This document shows positions 1 through 5,995 of a DNA stretch of 6,235 nt, piece after piece; position 1 is the first letter of the stretch, and every line of letters starts with the position of its first letter. The stretch lies in the NCBI RefSeq assembly GCF_014799995.1, contig NZ_JAAVGY010000055.1, forward strand, positions 1 to 6,235, read 5' to 3'. The notes under the pieces are model-generated. The model did not search any database. It was not told the DNA's origin and saw only the letters and a program-made list of their open reading frames with translations. This DNA is from Helicobacter sp. (GTDB taxonomy: Bacteria; Campylobacterota; Campylobacteria; Campylobacterales; Helicobacteraceae). Made by a program: the position numbers and the translations under genes.

Positions 1-65
1 AAAGAAAATCCTTTCAAAAAAAAAAAAACTAAAAAAAAACCCCCCCCCCCCCCCTTAAAAGTCAA
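1..65 (-). promoter_or_regulatory. Second copy of G-tract promoter cassette, upstream of a gene starting just left of the window
   Basis: Read on the minus strand: a -35-like TTGACT (65-60), TTTAA, 15 G (54-40), 9 T (39-31), AG, 13 T (28-16), then a Shine-Dalgarno-like AAGGA (13-9) followed by eight bases to the window edge. A start codon would therefore be expected within a base or two beyond position 1. The -35 and G-tract are the same as in the autotransporter promoter at 5996-6027. The TATTAT -10 found there is absent, replaced by the T-runs. Inference: a second gene, perhaps another surface protein, is driven from here, with G, T9 and T13 tracts all able to change length. No coding sequence of that gene is visible, so its product is unknown. 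Confidence 0.6.
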
Positions 66-167
66 TTAATTAGCCCTAAAAAGTTGAAAAAATTGTAATT
101 TTGTAGTTTTTGCTTGTTTGATAGGTTTTTGTGGCTTTGTGGGAATATTATCTGCATCATTGCGAGG
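40..167. repeat. Left copy of the ~127-bp direct repeat (control-region duplication)
   Basis: The stretch from the C15 run to the GCGAGG at 162-167 is repeated in the same orientation at 6002-6128. Identity runs unbroken through the C15 and 29 following bases (TTAAAAGTCAATTAATTAGC and on). A short A/T-rich patch with five mismatches and one indel follows, then about 50 nearly identical bases around GATAGGTTTTTGTGGCTTTG. Similarity ends inside the first hairpin repeat unit. By eye about 9 of 128 positions differ. Both C-runs are exactly 15 long in this sequence. Confidence 0.9.
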
Positions 168-285
168 CAAAGCCGAAGCAATCCATAATATAGAATCTCG
201 CCTATTTATTTTAGATTCCATTGTTTATTTTCTTTTGGTTTGGATTATGGATTGCCACGCAAGTTTAAAACTTTCTCGCAATGAC
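158..285. repeat. Composite dispersed repeat R1: two inverted hairpin units around a central spacer
   Basis: The first unit (158-188) reads CATTGCGAGG ... CCGAAGCAATCCATAA, with ATTGC/GCAAT outer arms and a GGC-AAA-GCC inner hairpin. The second unit (247-285) is in the opposite sense: GGATTGCCACG ... CTCGCAATGAC, with an AAGTT/AACTT inner stem. The spacer contains AGAATCTCGCCT and AGATTCCATTG, and related spacer words recur in R2, R3 and the right-edge element. I see no gene here. An 89-codon open frame crossing 118-387 is built largely from repeat sequence and is not considered coding. The structure suggests a non-autonomous dispersed element. Confidence 0.75.
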
Positions 286-313
286 AAGAAATCAGTGTGT
301 CTGCTACTTCGGT

Positions 314-350
314 CATTGCTAGCCGATTCATCGGTGTGGCAATCTATAAT
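314..350. repeat. Single hairpin repeat unit
   Basis: CATTGCTAGCCGA ... TCGGTGTGGCAATCTATAAT has the family's outer ATTGC/GCAAT arms and CAATCTATAAT tail. Its inner hairpin is different: CCGA, loop TTCA, TCGG. No partner unit in reverse orientation is clear downstream. A diverged scrap around 400-440 (GTGAGGCAATGC) may be what remains of one. Confidence 0.65.
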
Positions 351-455
351 TTCGCATACAGAATTTATGATGAAAATCTTGCCGTGAAGTGGTGGTTGGT
401 TTTGTTATTGTGAGGCAATGCGGTTTTTGCAAAAGCAGAGACCAAGATAGAAATT

Positions 456-1031
456 TTAAAAAACCTGCTTTCTTAAAATATGTAAATATTCTATCGTAGA
501 ATCTTGCTTGCAAATGCGTTTAGAATCCGCCTTAAACCTTTGATGTTTTTGACTTCTAAGAGAGTATGTGCCATAGGTTTCAAAAATCGTGCGAATTTGC
601 TCTAGGTTTAACAAGCCCTCATCATTGTAGCTTAAGAAAATCCATTCAAAATTTGCATTTTTGATGAGGTTTTCAAGCTCACTTGCGACTTTTGCCTTTT
701 TACACCAATGAGATTTTTTATATTCTCTTAAGCCCGTCTTGCCCTTTGGGGTGAAGTCGTCATAAAGGGCGATTGTGTTTAAAAGATGATAGTTTGCCCC
801 ATATTCTCTTGCGTTGTAGGGTGGGTCAAGATAGAGAATATCGCCTTCTATTTTGTAAATTAGCGCATTAGAATCTTCATTAAATACCAAATGTTCGTTT
901 TCGTTGCACTCAAAATTAGCAGGAGTTAATATAAGGGGTTTTGCCGCACTTTTTTTGAGAGATTTAAGAAACGCTCCATAAACAGAAGCGGTGTTTGCAA
1001 CTTTGTCAGCGGATTCTAAAAGTGAGGCAAA
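456..1031 (-). pseudogene. 5'-truncated D12-class DNA N6-adenine methyltransferase (C-terminal part)
   Basis: The reading frame is open from about 1055 to the TAA at 456-458. Family-like sequence begins at the Phe codon at 1031 (FASLLESADKVANTASVYG), giving about 191 residues. Catalytic motif IV, DPPYN, is at residues 69-73 of that fragment (codons 827-813) and is followed by REYGANYHLLNTI and a FLSYNDEG block, as in D12 (MethyltransfD12) N6-adenine methylases of restriction-modification systems. Relatives are about 300 residues or longer. The missing N-terminal third or more should carry the SAM-binding FxGxG motif, so activity is unlikely. No ATG, GTG or TTG lies in frame upstream of a TTG at 890, which would leave only 144 residues and cut into the conserved part. 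The HNH gene ends at 1037, so the junction abuts that gene. No upstream part of the methylase is found in the 1727-1920 gap. Recognition sequence unknown. Confidence 0.8.
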
Positions 1032-1036
1032 AATGA

Positions 1037-1726
1037 TTATTTTTGATAAATATATCTATAATGATAATTTAAAAAATCTTCTCTACCATTAGTAGGTAAA
1101 TCCGTGATTATTTGTCCGCTTATGACATTAATCTTTTTCAAATATTCTCGCGTGCTTTTATCCATTTTGCTTGAAAATAAAATTTCTTTATCTTGTGTAA
1201 AGGTGATTAATCCAGTGCTTTTGTCAAAAAGTTTATCAAATAATGGAGAAAGTAAAAATCCATTATAAATATTAAGCCTTTCTTGATTATTGCAAAATAC
1301 CCAAGGTTTAATGTGTGAAGCGATTAAAAGTTTTTTATCTTTTATATGGGTAATCGGACATTCTTTAAGTGTTTCTAACAAATTTCTTCTAAAATCTTGT
1401 TGTCCAATCCTTATATTTTGCATACTTTGGCTTTGGGTTATTTTTCTTGCTTCTAATTGATTATCAATATAAGAATCTAAAATAATTTGCAAATCTTTTT
1501 TGTTGCTTTCTATATCATCAATAAAACTTTTAAGGGCATAGACTCCGTATGCAATCCTTGTAATTTTTGGATTTCTTTGACATCTTTCTTGTATAGTATT
1601 GTTTGGCGTTTTTCCTTTAACTTCACCCCTATCTTTATAATCCCAAATTTGTTCATATAAAAATTTTAATGAAGCAAATCCTCCATTTTTTGACATTACA
1701 TTTTCTATTGCATCATCATAAGTCAT
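1037..1726 (-). CDS. HNH endonuclease with N-terminal HARE-HTH-like domain, probable type II restriction enzyme
   Basis: A 229-residue cytoplasmic protein. Residues about 1-66 resemble the HARE-HTH winged-helix domain found with restriction enzymes (GKTPNNTIQERCQRNPKITR then GVYAL). Residues about 104-225 match the HNH_2 type: RIGQQDFRRNLL (106-117), CPIT (123-126), LLIASHIKPW with His138, YNGFLLSPLFDKLFD with Asn155 and Asp164, and a closing FLNYHYRYIY with His222. Both ends of the domain are present, so the gene looks intact. It would cut DNA, and the site is unknown. The ATG at 1726 is preceded by AAGG at seven bases and overlaps the TGA of a 10-codon leader. The downstream neighbour is a methyltransferase lacking its SAM-binding part, so if this is the cognate nuclease, protection must come from elsewhere or the nuclease must be inactive or unexpressed. 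Family assignment is fairly firm; the restriction role is inferred from domain type and neighbour. Confidence 0.8.
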   Translation of the reverse strand: MTYDDAIENVMSKNGGFASLKFLYEQIWDYKDRGEVKGKTPNNTIQERCQRNPKITRIAYGVYALKSFIDDIESNKKDLQIILDSYIDNQLEARKITQSQSMQNIRIGQQDFRRNLLETLKECPITHIKDKKLLIASHIKPWVFCNNQERLNIYNGFLLSPLFDKLFDKSTGLITFTQDKEILFSSKMDKSTREYLKKINVISGQIITDLPTNGREDFLNYHYRYIYQK

Positions 1727-1755
1727 TTGAATGCCTTAATATTGGTTTTCTTCAT
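1723..1755 (-). CDS. Possible 10-residue leader peptide overlapping the HNH gene start
   Basis: ATG at 1755-1753 opens MKKTNIKAFK and closes with TGA at 1725-1723, overlapping the HNH ATG (1726-1724) as ATGA. The leader ATG has the best Shine-Dalgarno in the region: AAAAAGGA ending at 1763, seven bases upstream. This layout would allow translational coupling of the nuclease to the leader. It could also be chance, because the nuclease has its own AAGG at suitable spacing. No conserved peptide family is recognised. Confidence 0.3.
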   Translation of the reverse strand: MKKTNIKAFK

Positions 1756-1913
1756 TCAAAATTCCTTTTTGAATACGAAAATATATTTGTATTTAAATAA
1801 ATAATATGTTTTAACGATAATTTCTTTGAATTTTATCGCAAAATTTTGTTTATCCATTGCATAAAAAGCCAATTTACCTTAAATCCCCTTGTTTCGTTTG
1901 CAAATTTATCCAC
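1756..1913 (-). pseudogene. Possible frameshifted small-ORF remnant between bioA and the HNH gene
   Basis: Reading minus from GTG at 1913, one frame gives VDKFANETRGFKVNWLF and soon stops (TAA 1835-1833). After a one-base shift at the T5 run near 1860-1864, the next frame continues as YAMDKQNFAIKFKEII and ends at TGA 1758-1756, directly abutting the leader ATG at 1755. Reading across the shift gives a protein-like stretch of about 53 residues. I do not recognise a family. It may be a decayed gene fragment, or a 33-codon ORF from ATG 1857 without a clear ribosome binding site, or simply chance in A+T-rich DNA. Apart from this and the hairpin at 1815-1838, I see nothing else in the gap. Confidence 0.25.
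1815..1838. repeat. Imperfect inverted repeat upstream of the HNH gene
   Basis: CGATAA (1815-1820) and TTATCG (1833-1838) are perfect 6-bp arms around 12 bases, with the match extending imperfectly inward. It lies about 90 bases upstream of the nuclease start, where an operator or promoter could be expected. A -10-like TAAAAT overlaps it on the minus strand. A regulatory role is only a guess. Confidence 0.3.
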
Positions 1914-1920
1914 AAAGATT

Positions 1921-3228
1921 TCACCTCACAAAGCCTTTGAAAATCTCCACGAGGGATTCTACAATGTAGCTTGCTTGCTCTTTGGTTAAGACATAAGGAG
2001 GCATAAGATAGATTGTATTACCAAGTGGGCGCAGGAGCAAGCCGCGCTTTAAGCCCTTGTTAAACACCTCTAAGCCTTTGCGTTGCCCCTCAAATCCGCC
2101 CAAATCAAAGGCAAATACCAACCCACAATGCCGCAAGTTGCGCACGAAGTCAAACTCTCGCAAGGCTTGTAGCTTTTCCCAAATAAATTGTGAGAGAATC
2201 GCATTATTTTCTAGCACATTTTCTTGTTCAAAAATGTCCAAAACCGCATTGGCACAAGCGCAAGCGAGGGCATTCCCTGTGTAAGAATGCGAATGCAAGA
2301 AAGCCTTGTGTGTTTCATAGGGTGCATAAAAGAGGCGATAGATTTCATCTGTCGTAACCACGACAGAGAGCGGCAAATACCCCCCTGTGATTCCTTTGCT
2401 TAAGGCTAAAAAGTCTGGCACGACACCGCATTGCTGATAGGCAAAAAAGCTTCCTGTGCGTCCAAATCCTACCGCAATCTCATCAAAAATCACATAAATT
2501 CCCGACTCTTGACACATTTTTACCGCTTCTTGCACGAATTGCGCACTATACATATTCATATTTCCCGCACATTGTATCAAGGGTTCTAACACAAATGCGG
2601 CAATTTCTCCCTTGTGCGCTTGTAATAATTTCCTCAAGGATTCTAGGGATTCTGTGAAATTCTCGCCACAAGGTGCTTTGACTTTCAAGGTTTCTAGCAA
2701 AAGTGGCTGATAGACTTGTGTATAGATTCCTACATCGCCTACGCTTAATGCCCCAATAGTCTCTCCGTGATAGGCATTTTCTAGGCATAGAAATTTTGTT
2801 TTTCTTTCGCCTTGGATTGCGCAAGCGTGAAACGCCATTTTAAGCGCAACCTCAATCGCACTTGAACCATTATCCGCATAGAAACATTTGCCAAACTTAG
2901 AATCTAGGATTCCTAGAAGTCGGTTAGACAACTCAATGATGGGCTTGTGTGTGAAGCCCGCAAAAATAATGTGCTCTAAACTCTCTAATTGCTCTTTTAG
3001 TTTGGTGTTGATATAGGGGTTGCAATGCCCAAAGAGATTCACCCACCAGCTAGAAATACAATCCAAATAGGCTTTGTCCTCAAAATCATAAAGATAAACG
3101 CCTCGTGCGCATTTGATTGGAATGAGTGGAATATTTGCCTCGTGGTCGTGCATTTGCGTGCAAGGATGCCAAATGCACGCAAGGTCTAGCTCTTTGAGCT
3201 TTGCGGACTCTGTGGTTTTTGGTGTCAT
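1921..3228 (-). CDS. bioA: Adenosylmethionine-8-amino-7-oxononanoate aminotransferase (DAPA synthase)
   Basis: A PLP enzyme of biotin synthesis that transfers an amino group from S-adenosylmethionine to 8-amino-7-oxononanoate (KAPA) to make 7,8-diaminopelargonate (DAPA), in the cytoplasm. The 435 residues are close to the E. coli enzyme (about 430). Landmarks: WHPCTQM (20-26), SSWWVNLFGH (59-68), DNGSSA (119-124), NAYHGET (151-157, substrate-site Tyr153), FDEIAVGFGRTG (248-259, PLP-nitrogen Asp249), LSKGITGG with Schiff-base Lys278, HSYTGN (314-319, Thr317) and LRPLGNTIYLMPPY (399-412, Arg400 for the substrate carboxylate). E. coli Tyr17, in WHPYTSM, is Cys23 here. The ATG at 3228 is preceded by AAAGG seven bases upstream. 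The gene stands alone between repeats and an R-M remnant, with no other biotin gene visible, and is complete with no frameshift. No clear terminator follows it. Confidence 0.96.
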   Translation of the reverse strand: MTPKTTESAKLKELDLACIWHPCTQMHDHEANIPLIPIKCARGVYLYDFEDKAYLDCISSWWVNLFGHCNPYINTKLKEQLESLEHIIFAGFTHKPIIELSNRLLGILDSKFGKCFYADNGSSAIEVALKMAFHACAIQGERKTKFLCLENAYHGETIGALSVGDVGIYTQVYQPLLLETLKVKAPCGENFTESLESLRKLLQAHKGEIAAFVLEPLIQCAGNMNMYSAQFVQEAVKMCQESGIYVIFDEIAVGFGRTGSFFAYQQCGVVPDFLALSKGITGGYLPLSVVVTTDEIYRLFYAPYETHKAFLHSHSYTGNALACACANAVLDIFEQENVLENNAILSQFIWEKLQALREFDFVRNLRHCGLVFAFDLGGFEGQRKGLEVFNKGLKRGLLLRPLGNTIYLMPPYVLTKEQASYIVESLVEIFKGFVR

Positions 3229-3265
3229 TTCTTCGCCTTTAGTTTATAAATAAAGATTGGGGTAG

Positions 3266-3271
3266 ATTTTA
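3266..3271 (-). promoter_or_regulatory. Possible -10 element for bioA
   Basis: TAAAAT (minus strand, 3271-3266), preceded by TATGT, would place transcription start near 3259, giving a leader of about 30 bases to the bioA ATG at 3228. No TTGACA-like -35 is seen at standard spacing, though Campylobacterota promoters often lack one. A TATAAA nearer the gene (3249-3244) is too close to the ribosome binding site to be its -10. Confidence 0.3.
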
Positions 3272-3326
3272 ACATAAATTCATCATCATCATTGCTTATT
3301 ATTAGACTAAAGCACTCTTGCTTCTA

Positions 3327-3470
3327 GTCATTGCGAGCGCAAGCGAAGCAATCCATAACTTAGAATTGCACCTTGAGCTTTTAAAATTTATTTGCAATTC
3401 CATTGTATTGTTTGCTGAAGTCTAACATTATAGATTGCCACGAAAATTTTGCAAATTTTCTCGCAATGAC
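3327..3470. repeat. Composite dispersed repeat R2
   Basis: The forward unit GTCATTGCGAGCG ... GCGAAGCAATCCATAA (3327-3357) and reverse unit TAGATTGCCACG ... CTCGCAATGAC (3431-3470) flank a spacer with TAGAATTGCACCTT and CAATTCCATTG, matching the layout of R1. The inner stem of the reverse unit is the best in the window: GAAAATTT and AAATTTTC around TGC (8 bp). It lies in the gap between the autotransporter and bioA, with no gene in it. Confidence 0.75.
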
Positions 3471-3482
3471 GCAGGAAAATAT

Positions 3483-3626
3483 CATTGCGAGGAACGAATA
3501 GAATGAGAGACGAAGCAATCTATAATCTTACAAAAAGTAAATTTGCAATGGAATCTTTAAGGCAAGATTCTTTTCTTTAGATTGCCACAACCTTTTTGCA
3601 AAGGTTTCGCAAGGATATAGTGGCAA
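3483..3626. repeat. Composite dispersed repeat R3, centre inverted relative to R1 and R2
   Basis: The forward unit CATTGCGAGGAAC ... GACGAAGCAATCTATAAT (3483-3523) has intact outer arms but no convincing inner stem. The reverse unit (3580-3626) begins GATTGCCAC and has inner stem AACCTTT/AAAGGTT around TTGC; its end TCGCAAGGATA is degraded. The spacer reads GCAATGGAATCTTTAAGGCAAGATTC, i.e. the reverse complement of the R1-type spacer words (GATTCCATTG and GAATCTYGCCT). It starts 13 bases after R2 ends. Confidence 0.7.
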
Positions 3627-3672
3627 GTCTTTGTAAATGAGTGAAATTTCTAAAACTTAGTGATGATGAGAG

Positions 3673-3697
3673 AATCTCTAGCTTGGGGCTAGAGATT
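3673..3697 (-). terminator. Stem-loop after the autotransporter gene, possible terminator without U-tract
   Basis: A perfect 10-bp inverted repeat, AATCTCTAGC (3673-3682) and GCTAGAGATT (3688-3697), encloses a 5-base loop, 14 bases past the autotransporter TAA (3711-3713). On the minus strand it is followed by CTCTCATCATCA, so there is no T-run. It may end or protect the 3' end of the transcript rather than act as a classical intrinsic terminator. Confidence 0.5.
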
Positions 3698-3710
3698 TGC
3701 AGTAGAGTGA

Positions 3711-5960
3711 TTAAAATTTATATTTTAATCCCGCCTGTCCTGTGAGATAGGTTTCATTCTTGCTATCTATTTTTCCTGCAAGGATTTGTTTTGCGCCTAC
3801 GCCCACATTTAAGCTTAATTGCTCTGTGAGATTCATATTTCCACCTATGATAAGTCCGCCATAAGTCTTTTTCTTATCATCGGTTCTTACTTGTGTGAAG
3901 AACGCATTATTAGCAGCCAAAGTTACATTATAATCATCAGAGCTATTGAGCACATATTGCTCTACTTTTGGAATCGCAAAGAAATAAGAGGATTCGTTGA
4001 AATATTTTCTAAACTCTGCCCCCACTTCTAAACTTAGAGAATTATTCTTGCTAGATTCCATTTTCTTATCAATTAATCCTTTGTCTGTATGGCTTGGAAT
4101 GTAGCTAAAGTAATAGTTTGCCCCTACAAAAGGCTTAATCACTAAGCTTGTATCCTCTAGCTCTAACTTCCTGCCCACATTTGCACTAAGCCCTAAGAAT
4201 TTGCTCGTGTAATCATTCTTGTAAGCTCCATCTGTTTGGACATAATTTGAATCCATAGGAGAGATTTGTCCATAGCCTTTTAGGTTGAGTTCCCACAAAG
4301 AATCTAAATGGATATTAGAATAAATCCCTAGTTGGTAGTTATCACTTTCTTGTTTGAAAGAAGAATCTTTGAGCGTAGAATTTGCATAGCTAAAATAAAC
4401 TCCAAGCAAGACACTATCTGTAATATATTTATCCGCTCCTACGCTAATTCCATACAATCCCCCACTATTGGAATCAATGATATTTGCCCCACCAAAGACA
4501 TTTGCCCATACGCTTTGTGCATAAGTGTTGTCTAGGTAGTTTGGTGCGACATCACTTGCCACAGAAGCAAGCTTGAGTTTAGAAAGCTTTGCCGCATAGT
4601 GATAAGGATTGTTTTGCATAGCAATTCTTGAGCCAATAGACATATCATTTGCCACAGAAATTGTCGTGTCGGTTGCTTGGGTAAGGTTGCTCGTGTTCTT
4701 ACCGCTCTCTTGTGTGTCGTTTTTAATATCAATGGCAAGTTGGATTCCCTCTCTGCTCATCAAGTCTGCCCCAAAAGAACCGAGCAAATCTGCAATCCCG
4801 CGCAAAGCAAGAGCGGCTGTCATATCCTCATTATTTAAGCCTCCTGTAACGGCATTGATATAAGCTCTATCATCACTAGGGTTAGCAATTGCGTCTAATT
4901 TGTCTTTTGCTTCGTTGAGATTTGCAACTAGATTAGTTTTAAGCTCATCAGAAAAGTCATCAGAATCTTGGATTTCATCAATGAGGCTTTCAATCGCAGT
5001 CTTATCAAATGCAATTTGATTTTCAATCTTGAATGCTTCCTCTGTCGCTCCACCATTGGCAATGAGTTTTCCATTTTCTGCTTTGAGTTCGTATTCTACA
5101 AGTTGCTTACCATTGATGTCGCTCAAATCCACTAACTCATCCATAGTTAAACCTAGCAAATTTCTAGCATCAGTGCGATTCGCATCAACCTCTCTAAGCA
5201 AAGCAGAATCCGAAATGTAGTCTTTCAGATAGACAGGTTTTAATGCCCTTATTTTATTGTCTGCTACATTTGAATTAAAACTTTTTGCCTCAATGAGTGT
5301 GAGATTATTTGCTTCTAATGCGGTAAAGCTAGTCTTGATAAGATGAAAGGCAGAATTCGTGATATTTGCGTCTCCTTTGACTTTTATATATCCATTATTG
5401 AAGTGATTAATTTCTGGACCAGAAATTTCTAAATCTGCGAAAACTTGTATAGTGCCCTCACTATGCCCTTTGATGAAAACTTCAGAATCTTTGATTTCCA
5501 AATTAGAATAAAATTCATTTGGTAGGTCGTAAGAAAGCACGAGATTTTCCACTTTTGTAGTGGTAAGAATGTTGCCATTCCCATCATACAAGATGTCCCC
5601 ACCTACGCCTAGATTATAAACCGCTATATGAGAACTACACTCACCCGACTGATTTATATCGCAACCACCTGCGCTATAAGGGTCTTTAAGTGTAAGTTCA
5701 GAGGTATTATAAGTATCAATCCAAATGTCATATCCTGCTTTAACACCATTAAAAGCATCGTCAGATGTAAAATGAATCGTTGTGTCGCCGTTTGCTTTAT
5801 ATTCCCAACCTGTTTCATTGTCTCGCTGAAAATATTTCTCAAACTTGTCTTGACTATCAATCACAATAGGTTCTGCTGCATTTAGCTGTGCGCCGAGCAG
5901 TGCCATAGAACCACCAAGCAGAGCTTTGGTAGCAAAGTAGGAAAGTTTTGTCTTTGTCAT
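3711..5960 (-). CDS. Type V secretion autotransporter outer-membrane protein, probably phase-variable
   Basis: 749 residues. Residues 1-29 look like a Sec signal peptide (Lys3 and Lys5, hydrophobic ALLGGSMALLG, cleavage near QLNA-A). The passenger runs from about 30 to 475. Up to about 300 it is rich in short beta-type and polar stretches with Asn/Asp/Gly, and it has two cysteines only, Cys100 and Cys107, close enough to pair. Residues about 310-415 look helical (ESLIDEIQDSDDFSDELKTN and following). The link TQATDTTISVANDMSIGSRI (427-446) precedes an autotransporter-type beta-barrel at about 481-749, starting YAQSVWANVFGGAN, with alternating aromatic strands and C-terminal LKYKF, the final-Phe signal for BAM assembly. 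No protease or lipase motif is seen, so adhesion or host interaction is only a guess. The ATG at 5960 has AGGAG five bases upstream. Expression is likely tuned by the G15 promoter spacer just upstream. No frameshift is seen. Confidence 0.9.
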   Translation of the reverse strand: MTKTKLSYFATKALLGGSMALLGAQLNAAEPIVIDSQDKFEKYFQRDNETGWEYKANGDTTIHFTSDDAFNGVKAGYDIWIDTYNTSELTLKDPYSAGGCDINQSGECSSHIAVYNLGVGGDILYDGNGNILTTTKVENLVLSYDLPNEFYSNLEIKDSEVFIKGHSEGTIQVFADLEISGPEINHFNNGYIKVKGDANITNSAFHLIKTSFTALEANNLTLIEAKSFNSNVADNKIRALKPVYLKDYISDSALLREVDANRTDARNLLGLTMDELVDLSDINGKQLVEYELKAENGKLIANGGATEEAFKIENQIAFDKTAIESLIDEIQDSDDFSDELKTNLVANLNEAKDKLDAIANPSDDRAYINAVTGGLNNEDMTAALALRGIADLLGSFGADLMSREGIQLAIDIKNDTQESGKNTSNLTQATDTTISVANDMSIGSRIAMQNNPYHYAAKLSKLKLASVASDVAPNYLDNTYAQSVWANVFGGANIIDSNSGGLYGISVGADKYITDSVLLGVYFSYANSTLKDSSFKQESDNYQLGIYSNIHLDSLWELNLKGYGQISPMDSNYVQTDGAYKNDYTSKFLGLSANVGRKLELEDTSLVIKPFVGANYYFSYIPSHTDKGLIDKKMESSKNNSLSLEVGAEFRKYFNESSYFFAIPKVEQYVLNSSDDYNVTLAANNAFFTQVRTDDKKKTYGGLIIGGNMNLTEQLSLNVGVGAKQILAGKIDSKNETYLTGQAGLKYKF

Positions 5961-5965
5961 TCTGA

Positions 5966-5970
5966 CTCCT
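5966..5970 (-). promoter_or_regulatory. Ribosome binding site of the autotransporter gene
   Basis: AGGAG on the minus strand, five bases before the ATG at 5960. It fixes the start codon and leaves a leader of about 30 bases from the predicted transcription start near 5989. Confidence 0.8.
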
Positions 5971-5995
5971 AAATTTAAGATAACATTAAGGCGGA

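Noticed and set aside
40..54. C15 run as a sequencing artefact
   Set aside because: It occurs twice at the same position within a larger repeat and falls at a meaningful promoter position. The exact length (15) may still be inaccurate.
118..387. 89-codon plus-strand open frame
   Set aside because: It is built from the duplicated control region and hairpin repeats, has no ribosome binding site, and its protein has no recognisable domain.
456..890. A 144-residue methyltransferase gene starting at TTG 890
   Set aside because: Conserved D12 sequence continues in frame upstream to about 1031, and no ribosome binding site precedes this TTG. It is better read as a truncated pseudogene.
1906..1914. 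Perfect DnaA-box match TTATCCACA in A+T-rich DNA, with a weaker one near 1850
   Set aside because: A single box, with no cluster and no dnaA/dnaN or other replication genes nearby. Not enough for an origin.
3327..3626. Possible CRISPR array
   Set aside because: The repeats are imperfect palindromes in alternating orientation with related spacers, not regular direct repeats with unique spacers, and no cas gene is present.
4332..4863. Several plus-strand open frames inside the autotransporter gene
   Set aside because: They are antisense shadows of a well-supported coding sequence, without ribosome binding sites or recognisable domains.
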